Assembly: GCA_945872015.1 (NCBI GenBank)
Contig: CAMBYJ010000098.1
Location: 1 to 6,546, forward strand
Origin: Chitinophaga pinensis
GTDB taxonomy: Bacteria > Bacteroidota > Bacteroidia > AKYH767-A > OLB10
Length of the DNA: 6,546 nt
Reading direction: 5' to 3'
The position numbers and the translations under genes were made by a program. Below are positions 1-6,265 of the stretch, piece after piece (the first letter of the stretch is position 1; every line of letters starts with the position of its first letter). Below the pieces are notes generated by a model. It was not told where the DNA came from. It did no database searches and was given only the letters and a program-made list of their open reading frames with translations.

Positions 1-1219
1 GATGCGCTGTCTGATAGGATTTATCTAAAGCGCCTTGCAAAGTGTCATCTAAAGACGTCACTGCAAATACTCTTCCTCCGTTCGTTACTACCTGACCGTT
101 AGTAAGTGAAGTTCCAGAATGAAAAACGATGCTTTCAGAAGGTTTGTCTAATCCTTTTACTTCATATCCTTTTTCATAATTTCCAGGATAGCCGCCAGAA
201 ACCATTACTACGGTTGTTGCAAAGCGGGAGTCAATTTGTAAATCGATGGTATCTAATTGTTGTTTGCCTGTTGCTATCATCAGCTCCGCAAAATCGCTCT
301 GAATACGAGGTAGAACAGCCTCTGTTTCCGGATCACCCATACGGCAATTGTATTCAATTACCAAAGGTTCTCCGCCCACATTCATCAAACCAATAAAAAT
401 AAAACCTTTATAATCGATTTGATCTTTTACTAATCCTGCTATAGTAGGTTTAACAATTTTGTTTTCCACTTTTTCTAAGAAAGCAGCATCTGCAAAAGGA
501 ACCGGTGATACTGCGCCCATACCTCCGGTGTTTAATCCCGTATCGCCTTCGCCAATGCGTTTATAATCTTTTGCTGATGGAAGTAGTTTGTAATTTATAC
601 CATCGGTTAAAACAAAAACAGAAAGTTCAATGCCTTTTAAAAATTCTTCAATCACTACTTTCTCTCCTGCCTTTCCAAATTTACCATCGCCTAACATCGA
701 TTTTAATTCTTGTTTGGCTTCGTTGATGTCATCAATAATTAAAACACCTTTACCAGCAGCTAAGCCATCTGCTTTTAAAACGTAAGGCGGGATTAATGTT
801 TCTAAAAATTCATAACCTTCTTCTAATTTCGAATACGTAAAACTTTTATAAGCTGCTGTTGGAACAGCATGACGTTGCATAAATTCTTTACTGAAATCTT
901 TGCTGCCTTCTAACTGCGCTCCTGTTTTCGAAGGACCAATTACAGGAATGTTTTTTATCTCATCATCAGCTTGAAAAAAATCAACAATGCCATTTACCAA
1001 TGGATCTTCAGGACCAACAACAACTAAATCGATTTGCTCTGATAGGACAGTATTTTTTATCGCTTCAAAATCATTTACACCAATAGAAATATTTTTACCG
1101 CAAGAAGCAGTCCCAGCATTACCTGGAGCAATAAATAGTTGTGTGCAATGTGTGCTCGCGCTTAATGAACGTGCAAATGCATGTTCGCGTCCGCCAGATC
1201 CTAATAATAAAATTCGCAT
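1..1219 (-). CDS. purD: Phosphoribosylamine--glycine ligase (GAR synthetase), 3' end cut by window edge
   Basis: This cytosolic enzyme joins glycine to 5-phosphoribosylamine using ATP, giving glycinamide ribonucleotide, the second step of de novo purine synthesis. I read 406 codons from the ATG at 1219 to the left edge with no stop. The family is about 420-430 residues, so only the last 15-25 are missing. Family motifs appear in order: the N-domain loop LLLGSGGREHA (4-14), GPEDPLV (69-75), the ATP-grasp segment VLKADGLAAGKGV (147-159), EEFLKGIELSVF (191-202), the loop at 218-239 with GEGDTGLNTGGMGAVSP, and the metal/ATP site EYNCRMGDPETE (289-300). The start is firm because the family N-terminus begins exactly at this Met. 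No Shine-Dalgarno is seen. It lies 80 bp downstream of the CotH gene on the same strand, so read-through is possible, although the functions are unrelated. No key residue appears lost. Confidence 0.97.
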   Translation of the reverse strand, partial: MRILLLGSGGREHAFARSLSASTHCTQLFIAPGNAGTASCGKNISIGVNDFEAIKNTVLSEQIDLVVVGPEDPLVNGIVDFFQADDEIKNIPVIGPSKTGAQLEGSKDFSKEFMQRHAVPTAAYKSFTYSKLEEGYEFLETLIPPYVLKADGLAAGKGVLIIDDINEAKQELKSMLGDGKFGKAGEKVVIEEFLKGIELSVFVLTDGINYKLLPSAKDYKRIGEGDTGLNTGGMGAVSPVPFADAAFLEKVENKIVKPTIAGLVKDQIDYKGFIFIGLMNVGGEPLVIEYNCRMGDPETEAVLPRIQSDFAELMIATGKQQLDTIDLQIDSRFATTVVMVSGGYPGNYEKGYEVKGLDKPSESIVFHSGTSLTNGQVVTNGGRVFAVTSLDDTLQGALDKSYQTAH

Positions 1220-1232
1220 AAGAATGATTTAG

Positions 1233-1268
1233 TTGATTAATCAAATAACTGCTACGAAATTAGTTATT
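1233..1268. repeat. Palindrome plus inverted repeat in the CotH-purD gap
   Basis: The 80-bp gap between the CotH stop and the purD start holds a perfect 12-bp palindrome, TTGATTAATCAA (1233-1244). It overlaps at its edge a perfect 7-bp inverted repeat, AATAACT (1244-1250) and AGTTATT (1262-1268), with an 11-nt loop. The palindrome lies 13 bp before the purD ATG, a position suited to an operator or to a 5' leader structure. A weak -7-like box, TAATTTCG on the minus strand (1262 to 1255, one mismatch to TAnnTTTG), falls inside the repeat but has no well-spaced -33 box. The stem is AT-rich and the only T-run (minus strand, about 1281-1275) comes before it, so this is not an intrinsic terminator. 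In AT-rich DNA such palindromes can arise by chance, so function is only inferred. Confidence 0.3.
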
Positions 1269-1299
1269 CAACTTCAAAAAAATCTAAACCACAAATGAT

Positions 1300-3351
1300 T
1301 TATTCAACAACAAAACGACTCACCGATAATTGGGAATGTGTGCGTGTATGCAAGAAATAAATACCCGAAGAAATATTTGTTAACGGAATCGTAAACTCAT
1401 CATTGAAATTACCAATTCCATTATCAATTAATTGTCCGTTGATATTGTACAACAAATACTCTTCAATCGGATCGCTGTCAGATTTAATAGTGATAAAACT
1501 CTTCGCAGGATTTGGATAAACCTGTATTGAAGTATTATTACTAATTGCTTCTAATCCTGTAGTGCTACATGTACCTGGCATATTCAAATCAAGCCAGAAT
1601 AATCGGGTAGAAATCCAGTTTTTAAGTTTAGTAATTTCTCCTGCATACGTGGTAGGAATAGGAGAGGGGTTCGGCCAAACATAAGTCCCTAGAATTGGCC
1701 ATTGCTGAAAATTTCTATCCTGTCCTTCCTGCAAATACAAAGCAATGGAATCGATGTAACTATTAATATACGTAGTACTGAAAATTGTATTTCTCAATTG
1801 GGTATAGCGACATTTAACTTTGTTTCGATAAATCGGATCGTTTAGTAAGCGTGCCCACCAGAACGGTACCTGAAAACCAGAGGTGCTGCAATTATAGGTG
1901 TAGCTCCATCCTGTTTGATTTTGCCCACCGCAATAATCGGCATTACCAAAAGCAATATCGTAATCCCATACTGGTCCTGCACACAAGCGATTGCCTTTTG
2001 TAATTTTTTCTTTGTACAAATAAGAACTGATACGATAGCCATCAACATTTTTCGATAGTTCATTAATCAGAAAGAAATCGATGAACGTACTATCGTTGAT
2101 GTATTTGTAATATCCATTAATAGGGTCCGTAAACTGTGGGGCATGTAATGCTTGCTCAAAGCTATCTACAAAAGCTTGTATGTAATTGGATTGTTCCGTT
2201 GTGATTTCTACTTCATCAGGATAGTCATAAAGTATAAAAGGTATATCGCCATTATTGACAGGAGGGAAAGCCGAACTAAATCCACCGGCACCGCTACTGC
2301 CAGTTGCTTTATCTACTTTTAGGATATACCCACCCGTTATATCTACAGCACTCGTATCAAGTGGAGTTAGTTTGGAAATATCAACGCGGTTATTATCACG
2401 CTTTATTTTTTCCATCAGAATATAAACACCAACATACACATTATTAATAAACACTTCTGCATACTTTGTTCTTGATGCATAATGTCCCATTTGATTAAAC
2501 AAATGATATGAAGTAACATTTCTTAAAAATGATTTATCAGTATAGTTAGCATTTAATATCCAGTCACTTTCTTTTGGAAAACCTAAAATGGAAGTATCTA
2601 TTTCATTACCTAATGAATCCCATGTTTCAAAGCCCAGCGATTTTTTAGGAAACATTTGTGAGGAGGAGCCTCGTACTTCAACCCCGATGTTTCCTTCGTA
2701 TGCGTAAATCGTATCGGTAATATAATTTCGTATACCCGCACCGTTATCAATAATCTGCATGTTAGCTAATATCTTGGGTTCATCTTCAATTGCTTGCCCC
2801 ATGGTATTAATTTTAATGATTGGCAAATTGCTTGAAGTAAATGGAAACGGTTGTCCTGTATTTGCTCCAAAGGTTATCGACCAGCTGTTTACAATACCTG
2901 CATCTTGCGGGTAAGTATCTATAATGTAGAGCTGCCATGTTCCATTCGGATTTAATCCGTTATTAACTACATACAGCGGACTTTCAGGACGGAAGCTCCC
3001 TGTGAAAGGTGCGTTGCCAGAAGAAATATAGTTAGGCGATAAATCGGTTAGGCAAGTATTCGTATAGTTTTGTCCACCGCCACCATTGCCTGTAGTTAGT
3101 TCGATATAAGTATTGTCTGGTGCAATTAATAAAATATTTAAATCGCCAACATAGCCATGAGTTATATTTAAACAAACAGATTCAATTCCGAAAGTATTGC
3201 TCATAGCTGTTTGGGGTACACCCGTAACCGTTAGTGGAAAAACTATGGCTGTTTGATTGTCAGGAATTGGTCCACCACCGCCAATAAATGTTTGCGCGAA
3301 GGAGGTTTGAAATATTAAACACAGAAGGAATGGGAGTACATATTTTTCCAT
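1300..3351 (-). CDS. Secreted CotH kinase-family protein with P domain and T9SS type A sorting domain
   Basis: A 683-residue exported protein. Residues 1-19 form a signal peptide (hydrophobic PFLLCLIF core, likely cut at SFA|QT). Residues about 35-162 resemble a proprotein-convertase P domain: GIESVCLNITHGYVGDLNILLIAPD (55-79) and NGTWQLYIIDTYPQDAGIVNSW (136-157). Residues about 175-590 are a CotH kinase domain, with VEVRGSSSQMFPKKSLGFE (224-242), FINNVYVGVYILMEKIKRDN (301-320) and the Asp-rich PVWDYDIAFGNA (460-471). In CotH proteins, which are atypical secreted kinases related to Fam20C, the matching Glu and Asp residues bind ATP and metal. Residues about 611-683 are a T9SS sorting domain (VYPNPAKSFITI, then LTNISSGIYFLHT, ending RFVVE), which directs export through the outer membrane and then release or surface anchoring. 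The start is set by the signal peptide. The substrate is unknown, and kinase activity is inferred from family. The downstream neighbour purD gives no functional clue. Confidence 0.93.
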   Translation of the reverse strand: MEKYVLPFLLCLIFQTSFAQTFIGGGGPIPDNQTAIVFPLTVTGVPQTAMSNTFGIESVCLNITHGYVGDLNILLIAPDNTYIELTTGNGGGGQNYTNTCLTDLSPNYISSGNAPFTGSFRPESPLYVVNNGLNPNGTWQLYIIDTYPQDAGIVNSWSITFGANTGQPFPFTSSNLPIIKINTMGQAIEDEPKILANMQIIDNGAGIRNYITDTIYAYEGNIGVEVRGSSSQMFPKKSLGFETWDSLGNEIDTSILGFPKESDWILNANYTDKSFLRNVTSYHLFNQMGHYASRTKYAEVFINNVYVGVYILMEKIKRDNNRVDISKLTPLDTSAVDITGGYILKVDKATGSSGAGGFSSAFPPVNNGDIPFILYDYPDEVEITTEQSNYIQAFVDSFEQALHAPQFTDPINGYYKYINDSTFIDFFLINELSKNVDGYRISSYLYKEKITKGNRLCAGPVWDYDIAFGNADYCGGQNQTGWSYTYNCSTSGFQVPFWWARLLNDPIYRNKVKCRYTQLRNTIFSTTYINSYIDSIALYLQEGQDRNFQQWPILGTYVWPNPSPIPTTYAGEITKLKNWISTRLFWLDLNMPGTCSTTGLEAISNNTSIQVYPNPAKSFITIKSDSDPIEEYLLYNINGQLIDNGIGNFNDEFTIPLTNISSGIYFLHTRTHSQLSVSRFVVE

Positions 3352-3397
3352 CGGGTAACTGGCGAAGGATAAAAATACAAAAAAAGCACTGTTATCT

Positions 3398-3480
3398 GAG
3401 CCTTTCGGTCCCTGAGGCTCTTGGTTACTGAGGCCCTCGAAGTACGAAGGGTGAAGGGCTAGGGTTCGAGAGCCTCACCC
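3398..3480. repeat. GC-rich REP-like inverted-repeat element downstream of lepA
   Basis: This 83-bp stretch is about 60% G+C in otherwise AT-rich DNA and contains three related copies of a CTGAGGC-type unit. Two are tandem and abutting, 3407-3422 and 3423-3438, identical at 12 of 16 positions. The third is inverted: TGAGGCCCTCGAA (3429-3441) pairs with TTCGAGAGCCTCA (3465-3477) at 12 of 13 positions. In minus-strand RNA, the strand of lepA, the single mismatch becomes a G-U pair, giving a 13-bp stem with a 23-nt loop. A competing 9-bp stem joins 3413-3421 to 3469-3477, and a small 6-bp hairpin is possible at 3398-3420. It begins about 10 bp after the lepA stop and ends about 46 bp before the CotH start. 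No T-run follows the stem, so a classic terminator is unlikely. An intergenic REP-type repeat that shapes mRNA 3' ends is the best guess. Confidence 0.6.
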
Positions 3481-3489
3481 ACCATCTTT

Positions 3490-5277
3490 TTAATCGAGTT
3501 TTAATACTGCGAGAAAGGCTTGCTGGGGAATCTCTACACTGCCTACCTGACGCATACGTTTCTTTCCTTCTTTCTGCTTCTCTAATAATTTACGTTTACG
3601 CGAGATATCACCACCATAACATTTCGCAGTTACGTCTTTACGCAATGCTTTAATAGTTTCGCGCGCTATAATTTTTGCTCCAATAGCAGCTTGAATTGCA
3701 ATCTCAAATTGTTGACGAGTAATTAACTCTTTTAATTTTTCGCAAATCTTTTTACCAAAGTTAAATGCGTTGTCACGGTGAATCAATGCCGATAATGCAT
3801 CTACTGGTTCTCCGTTTAATTTGATATCAATACGTACTAAATCACTGGCTTGATAACCGATTTGATGATAATCGAATGAAGCATATCCTTTTGAAATCGA
3901 TTTTAACTTATCATAAAAATCAAATACAATTTCTGCCATTGGCATTTCAAAAATCAACTCAACACGATCAGTAGTTAAGTAACTCTGGTTTTTAATGATG
4001 CCTCGTTTATTAATACAAAGCGACATGATTGGTCCGATAAATTCCGACTTAGTAATGATTGTAGCTTTGATATAAGGTTCTTCAATACGATCCATTCTGC
4101 TTGGATCCGGGAAGTCGCTTGGATTGTTTACTATGTAATCAGTTCCATTAGAAAGGTAAGCATGATAAGATACGTTAGGAACCGTAGTAATTACCGTCAT
4201 GTTAAACTCACGCTCTAAACGTTCTTGGATAATTTCCATGTGCAACATACCAAGGAAACCGCAACGGAAACCGAAACCTAAAGCTGCTGATGATTCTGGT
4301 TCGAAAACCAAGGATGCATCATTCAACTGAAGCTTTTCGATACTTGCTCTTAACTCTTCGTAATCTTCGGTATCAACAGGATAAATTCCGGCAAATACCA
4401 TTGGCTTCACATCTTCAAAACCTGCAACTGCATCTAAACAAGGATTGTTAACAGTTGTAATGGTATCTCCAACTTTTACTTCTTTTGCATCTTTAATTCC
4501 TGAAATGATATAGCCTACATCGCCTGTTTTAACAACATCGCGCGGTGATTTATCCAATTTCAAAATCCCGATTTCATCGGCTTTGTAATCACTCTTTGTA
4601 GCCACGAACATTACATGGTCGTTTTTACGAATCTCTCCATCAAGTACTTTAAAATAAGCAATAATTCCTCGGAAGCTATTGAAAACTGAATCGAAAATTA
4701 ACGCTTTCAATGGTGCATTCGGATTTCCTTTTGGGGCAGGAACACGATCAATGATAGCCTTTAAAATATCGAGTACCCCCATTCCTGTTTTACCAGAAGC
4801 TGGAATAATCTCGTCGCGATCGCAGCCTAATAAATCGACAATCTGATCCTTAACTACTTCAGGCTCTGCACTTGGCAAATCGATTTTATTCATTACTGGA
4901 ATGATGGTTAAATCATTCTCAAGGGCAAGGTATAAGTTCGAAATTGTTTGTGCTTGAATTCCCTGAGCTGCATCTACAATTAATAAAGCTCCTTCGCAGG
5001 CAGCAATAGAACGAGAAACTTCGTACGAAAAATCAACGTGGCCAGGAGTATCAATTAAGTTTAAAACATATTTTTTCCCATCCAATTCATAGTTCATTTG
5101 AATCGCATGACTCTTTATGGTAATTCCGCGTTCGCGCTCAAGGTCCATATCGTCAAGCACTTGCGCTTGCAAATCTTTCTTAGAAACAGTTTGTGTGTAT
5201 TCTAACAGGCGGTCGGCTAATGTCGACTTACCGTGGTCGATATGGGCAATAATGCAGAAATTACGAATGTTTTCCAT
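3490..5277 (-). CDS. lepA: Elongation factor 4 (ribosome-associated GTPase LepA)
   Basis: LepA/EF4 is a translational GTPase that binds the ribosome. It has been linked to back-translocation of stalled ribosomes and to 30S subunit assembly. The reading frame stays open upstream to 5421, but I place the start at the ATG at 5277 because MENIRNFCIIAHIDHGKSTL matches the family N-terminus exactly. That gives 595 residues, close to the E. coli length of about 599. GTPase motifs are complete: G1 AHIDHGKS (11-18), G2 RERGITIK (48-55), G3 DTPGH with the catalytic His (76-80), G4 NKID (130-133) and G5 SGK (161-163). EF-G-like domains follow. The LepA-specific C-terminal domain ends with the basic segment KCYGGDISRKRKLLEKQKEG (552-571), which contacts the ribosome in the family. 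It is divergent from the small membrane-protein gene. A REP-like element follows the stop. Confidence 0.98.
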   Translation of the reverse strand: MENIRNFCIIAHIDHGKSTLADRLLEYTQTVSKKDLQAQVLDDMDLERERGITIKSHAIQMNYELDGKKYVLNLIDTPGHVDFSYEVSRSIAACEGALLIVDAAQGIQAQTISNLYLALENDLTIIPVMNKIDLPSAEPEVVKDQIVDLLGCDRDEIIPASGKTGMGVLDILKAIIDRVPAPKGNPNAPLKALIFDSVFNSFRGIIAYFKVLDGEIRKNDHVMFVATKSDYKADEIGILKLDKSPRDVVKTGDVGYIISGIKDAKEVKVGDTITTVNNPCLDAVAGFEDVKPMVFAGIYPVDTEDYEELRASIEKLQLNDASLVFEPESSAALGFGFRCGFLGMLHMEIIQERLEREFNMTVITTVPNVSYHAYLSNGTDYIVNNPSDFPDPSRMDRIEEPYIKATIITKSEFIGPIMSLCINKRGIIKNQSYLTTDRVELIFEMPMAEIVFDFYDKLKSISKGYASFDYHQIGYQASDLVRIDIKLNGEPVDALSALIHRDNAFNFGKKICEKLKELITRQQFEIAIQAAIGAKIIARETIKALRKDVTAKCYGGDISRKRKLLEKQKEGKKRMRQVGSVEIPQQAFLAVLKLD

Positions 5278-5283
5278 GGGCAA

Positions 5284-5315
5284 CAAAGGTAGGTTTTTAA
5301 GACTGAATAATCTAA
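5284..5315 (-). promoter_or_regulatory. Predicted Bacteroidota-type promoter for lepA
   Basis: On the minus strand TACCTTTG (5291 to 5284) matches the TAnnTTTG -7 consensus perfectly. A partial -33 element, TTAG against TTTG (5315 to 5312), lies 20 bases upstream. Only 6 bases separate the -7 box from the lepA ATG, so transcription would begin at or within a few bases of the start codon. A weaker alternative lies further up: TTTATTTG (5390 to 5383, one mismatch) with TTTG (5418 to 5415) at 24-base spacing, which would give a leader of about 100 nt. I cannot tell which is used. Confidence 0.5.
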
Positions 5316-5425
5316 TATGATTATTTAAGTAATGGTAATCCAATGATAGCAAGAGCCGCAATTGCAATGAGAATATCATAATCAAATAAAAAATTTTCAA
5401 TTCATGCATAAAACCAAACACGTTA

Positions 5426-5457
5426 TTTGGTGTTAATCAATTACGCATCTATCTTTG
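5426..5457 (+). promoter_or_regulatory. Predicted Bacteroidota-type promoter for the 48-residue membrane protein
   Basis: TTTG at 5426-5429 (-33) and TATCTTTG at 5450-5457 (-7, perfect match to TAnnTTTG) are separated by 20 bases, the spacing expected for the main Bacteroidota sigma factor. This is the best promoter match in the window. The -7 box ends only 4 bases before the ATG at 5462, implying a leaderless or near-leaderless transcript. The -33 TTTG is one arm of a small inverted repeat, CCAAA (5414-5418) and TTTGG (5426-5430). Confidence 0.65.
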
Positions 5458-5461
5458 CCGT

Positions 5462-5608
5462 ATGAACCAAGAAGCACAAGCATCCGAAGTTGTAAAAAAA
5501 CAGCCCTGGAAAACCCGATTAAAACAAATTGGGTGGATTGGCTTCTTCTTTTTCTTGATTAAAGGCTTGATTTGGTTAGGTCTTGCAGCCTGGTTTCTCA
5601 AAGATTGA
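5462..5608 (+). CDS. Small single-pass membrane protein, 48 residues, function unknown
   Basis: An ORF from ATG 5462 to TGA 5608. The first 24 residues are polar and then basic, with KKQPWKTRLKQ at 12-22. Residues about 25-46 form one hydrophobic segment, rich in aromatics (WIGFFFFLIKGLIWLGLAAW) and carrying one internal Lys. The protein ends KD. The positive N-terminal flank suggests the N-terminus stays in the cytoplasm. Support for it being real: an excellent promoter match directly upstream, a hydrophobic pattern expected of a membrane anchor, and no competing ORF on either strand. From memory, short proteins with a similar IGW-GF-FFLIKGL-WL stretch occur in other Bacteroidota, but I cannot confirm that here. 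No other in-frame Met exists, so the start is either this ATG or a non-ATG codon. It lies about 100 bp upstream of the sigma-factor gene on the same strand. No function is assigned. Confidence 0.7.
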   Translation: MNQEAQASEVVKKQPWKTRLKQIGWIGFFFFLIKGLIWLGLAAWFLKD

Positions 5609-5673
5609 TAAATTTAACTAACTGATTTTTAGAGAAAAGTAAAAAGTTGGATGGGGCATGCAACCATTCCTTC

Positions 5674-5681
5674 TAAAATTG
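5674..5681 (+). promoter_or_regulatory. Possible -7 box for the sigma-factor gene
   Basis: TAAAATTG differs from TAnnTTTG at one position. The nearest -33 candidate is TTG at 5647-5649, 24 bases upstream and slightly beyond the usual spacing. If used, transcription would start near 5685-5688. That is downstream of the first in-frame ATG (5651), at the second (5687), and about 24 bases before the third (5711). This weighs against the longest reading of the sigma gene. Confidence 0.3.
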
Positions 5682-5710
5682 CATCTATGTCTTTACAACA
5701 GCCCTTAACA

Positions 5711-6256
5711 ATGACCGATGAGCAAATCGCTTCAGGATGTAAAGCGTCAGACGCGTTAGCTCAGAAAGCATTGTATGATAAGTTTTCGAGGAAGATGTTT
5801 GGGGTTTGTTTACGATACGCGAAGGGAAGGGAAGAAGCAGAAGATTTTTTGCAAGATGGGATGGTAAGTATATTTCAGCGTATTAGTTCTTTTAATCAGG
5901 AAGGTTCCCTGGAAGGTTGGGTAAGAAGAGTGGTAGTGAATACTTGTTTAGAGCATCTGCGAAAGCAAAAGCTGCAATGGGTAAACATTGAAGAAGTAGA
6001 AGAAAGCGCAGATGAAGGATTTACGATGGAAAAAATCAACGTAAAAGATCTGCTCGAAGTAATTAACGCCTTACCAACAGGATTTAAAGCAGTTTTTAAC
6101 TTGTATGCGATAGAGGGATTTACGCATAAAGAAATAGCAAAGCTGTTATCCATTTCCGAAGGAACGAGTAAATCGCAATATGCAAGAGCAAAGGCGGTGC
6201 TGATTAAAAGAATAGAACAAAAAACAATTATTACCGGATCATCGGTTAACGAATAA
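5711..6256 (+). CDS. ECF-type RNA polymerase sigma factor (sigma-70 family)
   Basis: A group IV sigma factor that would direct RNA polymerase to a small regulon. With the start at 5711 it has 181 residues. Region 2 (about 20-87) contains ALYDKFSRKMFGVCLRYAKG, the AEDFLQDG segment (43-50) that contacts the polymerase core, and GSLEGWVRRVVVNTCLEHLR (65-84). An acidic linker, EEVEESADEGF, follows. Region 4 (about 111-167) carries the helix-turn-helix GFTHKEIAKLLSISEGTSKS (136-155), which binds the -35-type element. In-frame ATGs also occur at 5651 and 5687. I prefer 5711 because MTDEQIASGCK fits the usual Bacteroidota N-terminus and a possible -7 box lies at 5674-5681. The next gene starts 9 bp after the stop, so the two are probably one operon. 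Its signal and target promoters are not visible. Confidence 0.92.
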   Translation: MTDEQIASGCKASDALAQKALYDKFSRKMFGVCLRYAKGREEAEDFLQDGMVSIFQRISSFNQEGSLEGWVRRVVVNTCLEHLRKQKLQWVNIEEVEESADEGFTMEKINVKDLLEVINALPTGFKAVFNLYAIEGFTHKEIAKLLSISEGTSKSQYARAKAVLIKRIEQKTIITGSSVNE

Positions 6257-6265
6257 AAAAGGAAC

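Noticed and set aside
106..1232. Plus-strand open frames of 73-96 codons within 106-396, 505-726 and 987-1232
   Set aside because: They lie antisense to purD, whose protein is strongly conserved over the whole span. Their translations are low-complexity and lack recognisable domains.
1842..2063. Minus-strand 73-codon frame inside the CotH gene
   Set aside because: It overlaps the conserved CotH motif region in another frame and has no domain or promoter.
3429..3477. Intrinsic terminator for lepA
   Set aside because: The stem is good but no T-run follows it on the lepA strand. The tandem half-copies beside it fit a REP-like repeat better.
5117..5320. Plus-strand 67-codon frame antisense to the lepA start
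   Set aside because: It is the complement of the highly conserved G1/G2 region and its translation resembles nothing known.
5321..5401. 26-codon hydrophobic minus-strand frame (contains LIAIAALAIIGLPLLK) between lepA and the small gene
   Set aside because: It looks membrane-like but has no ATG, GTG or TTG start, only an ATT right after a stop, and the frame upstream is closed. It is too short to support as a gene or a remnant.
5278..5421. 48-residue N-terminal extension of lepA in the same open frame
   Set aside because: The LepA family begins at MENIRNF. The extension is unlike any GTPase N-terminus and a perfect -7 promoter box (5284-5291) lies inside it, so it is most likely untranslated.
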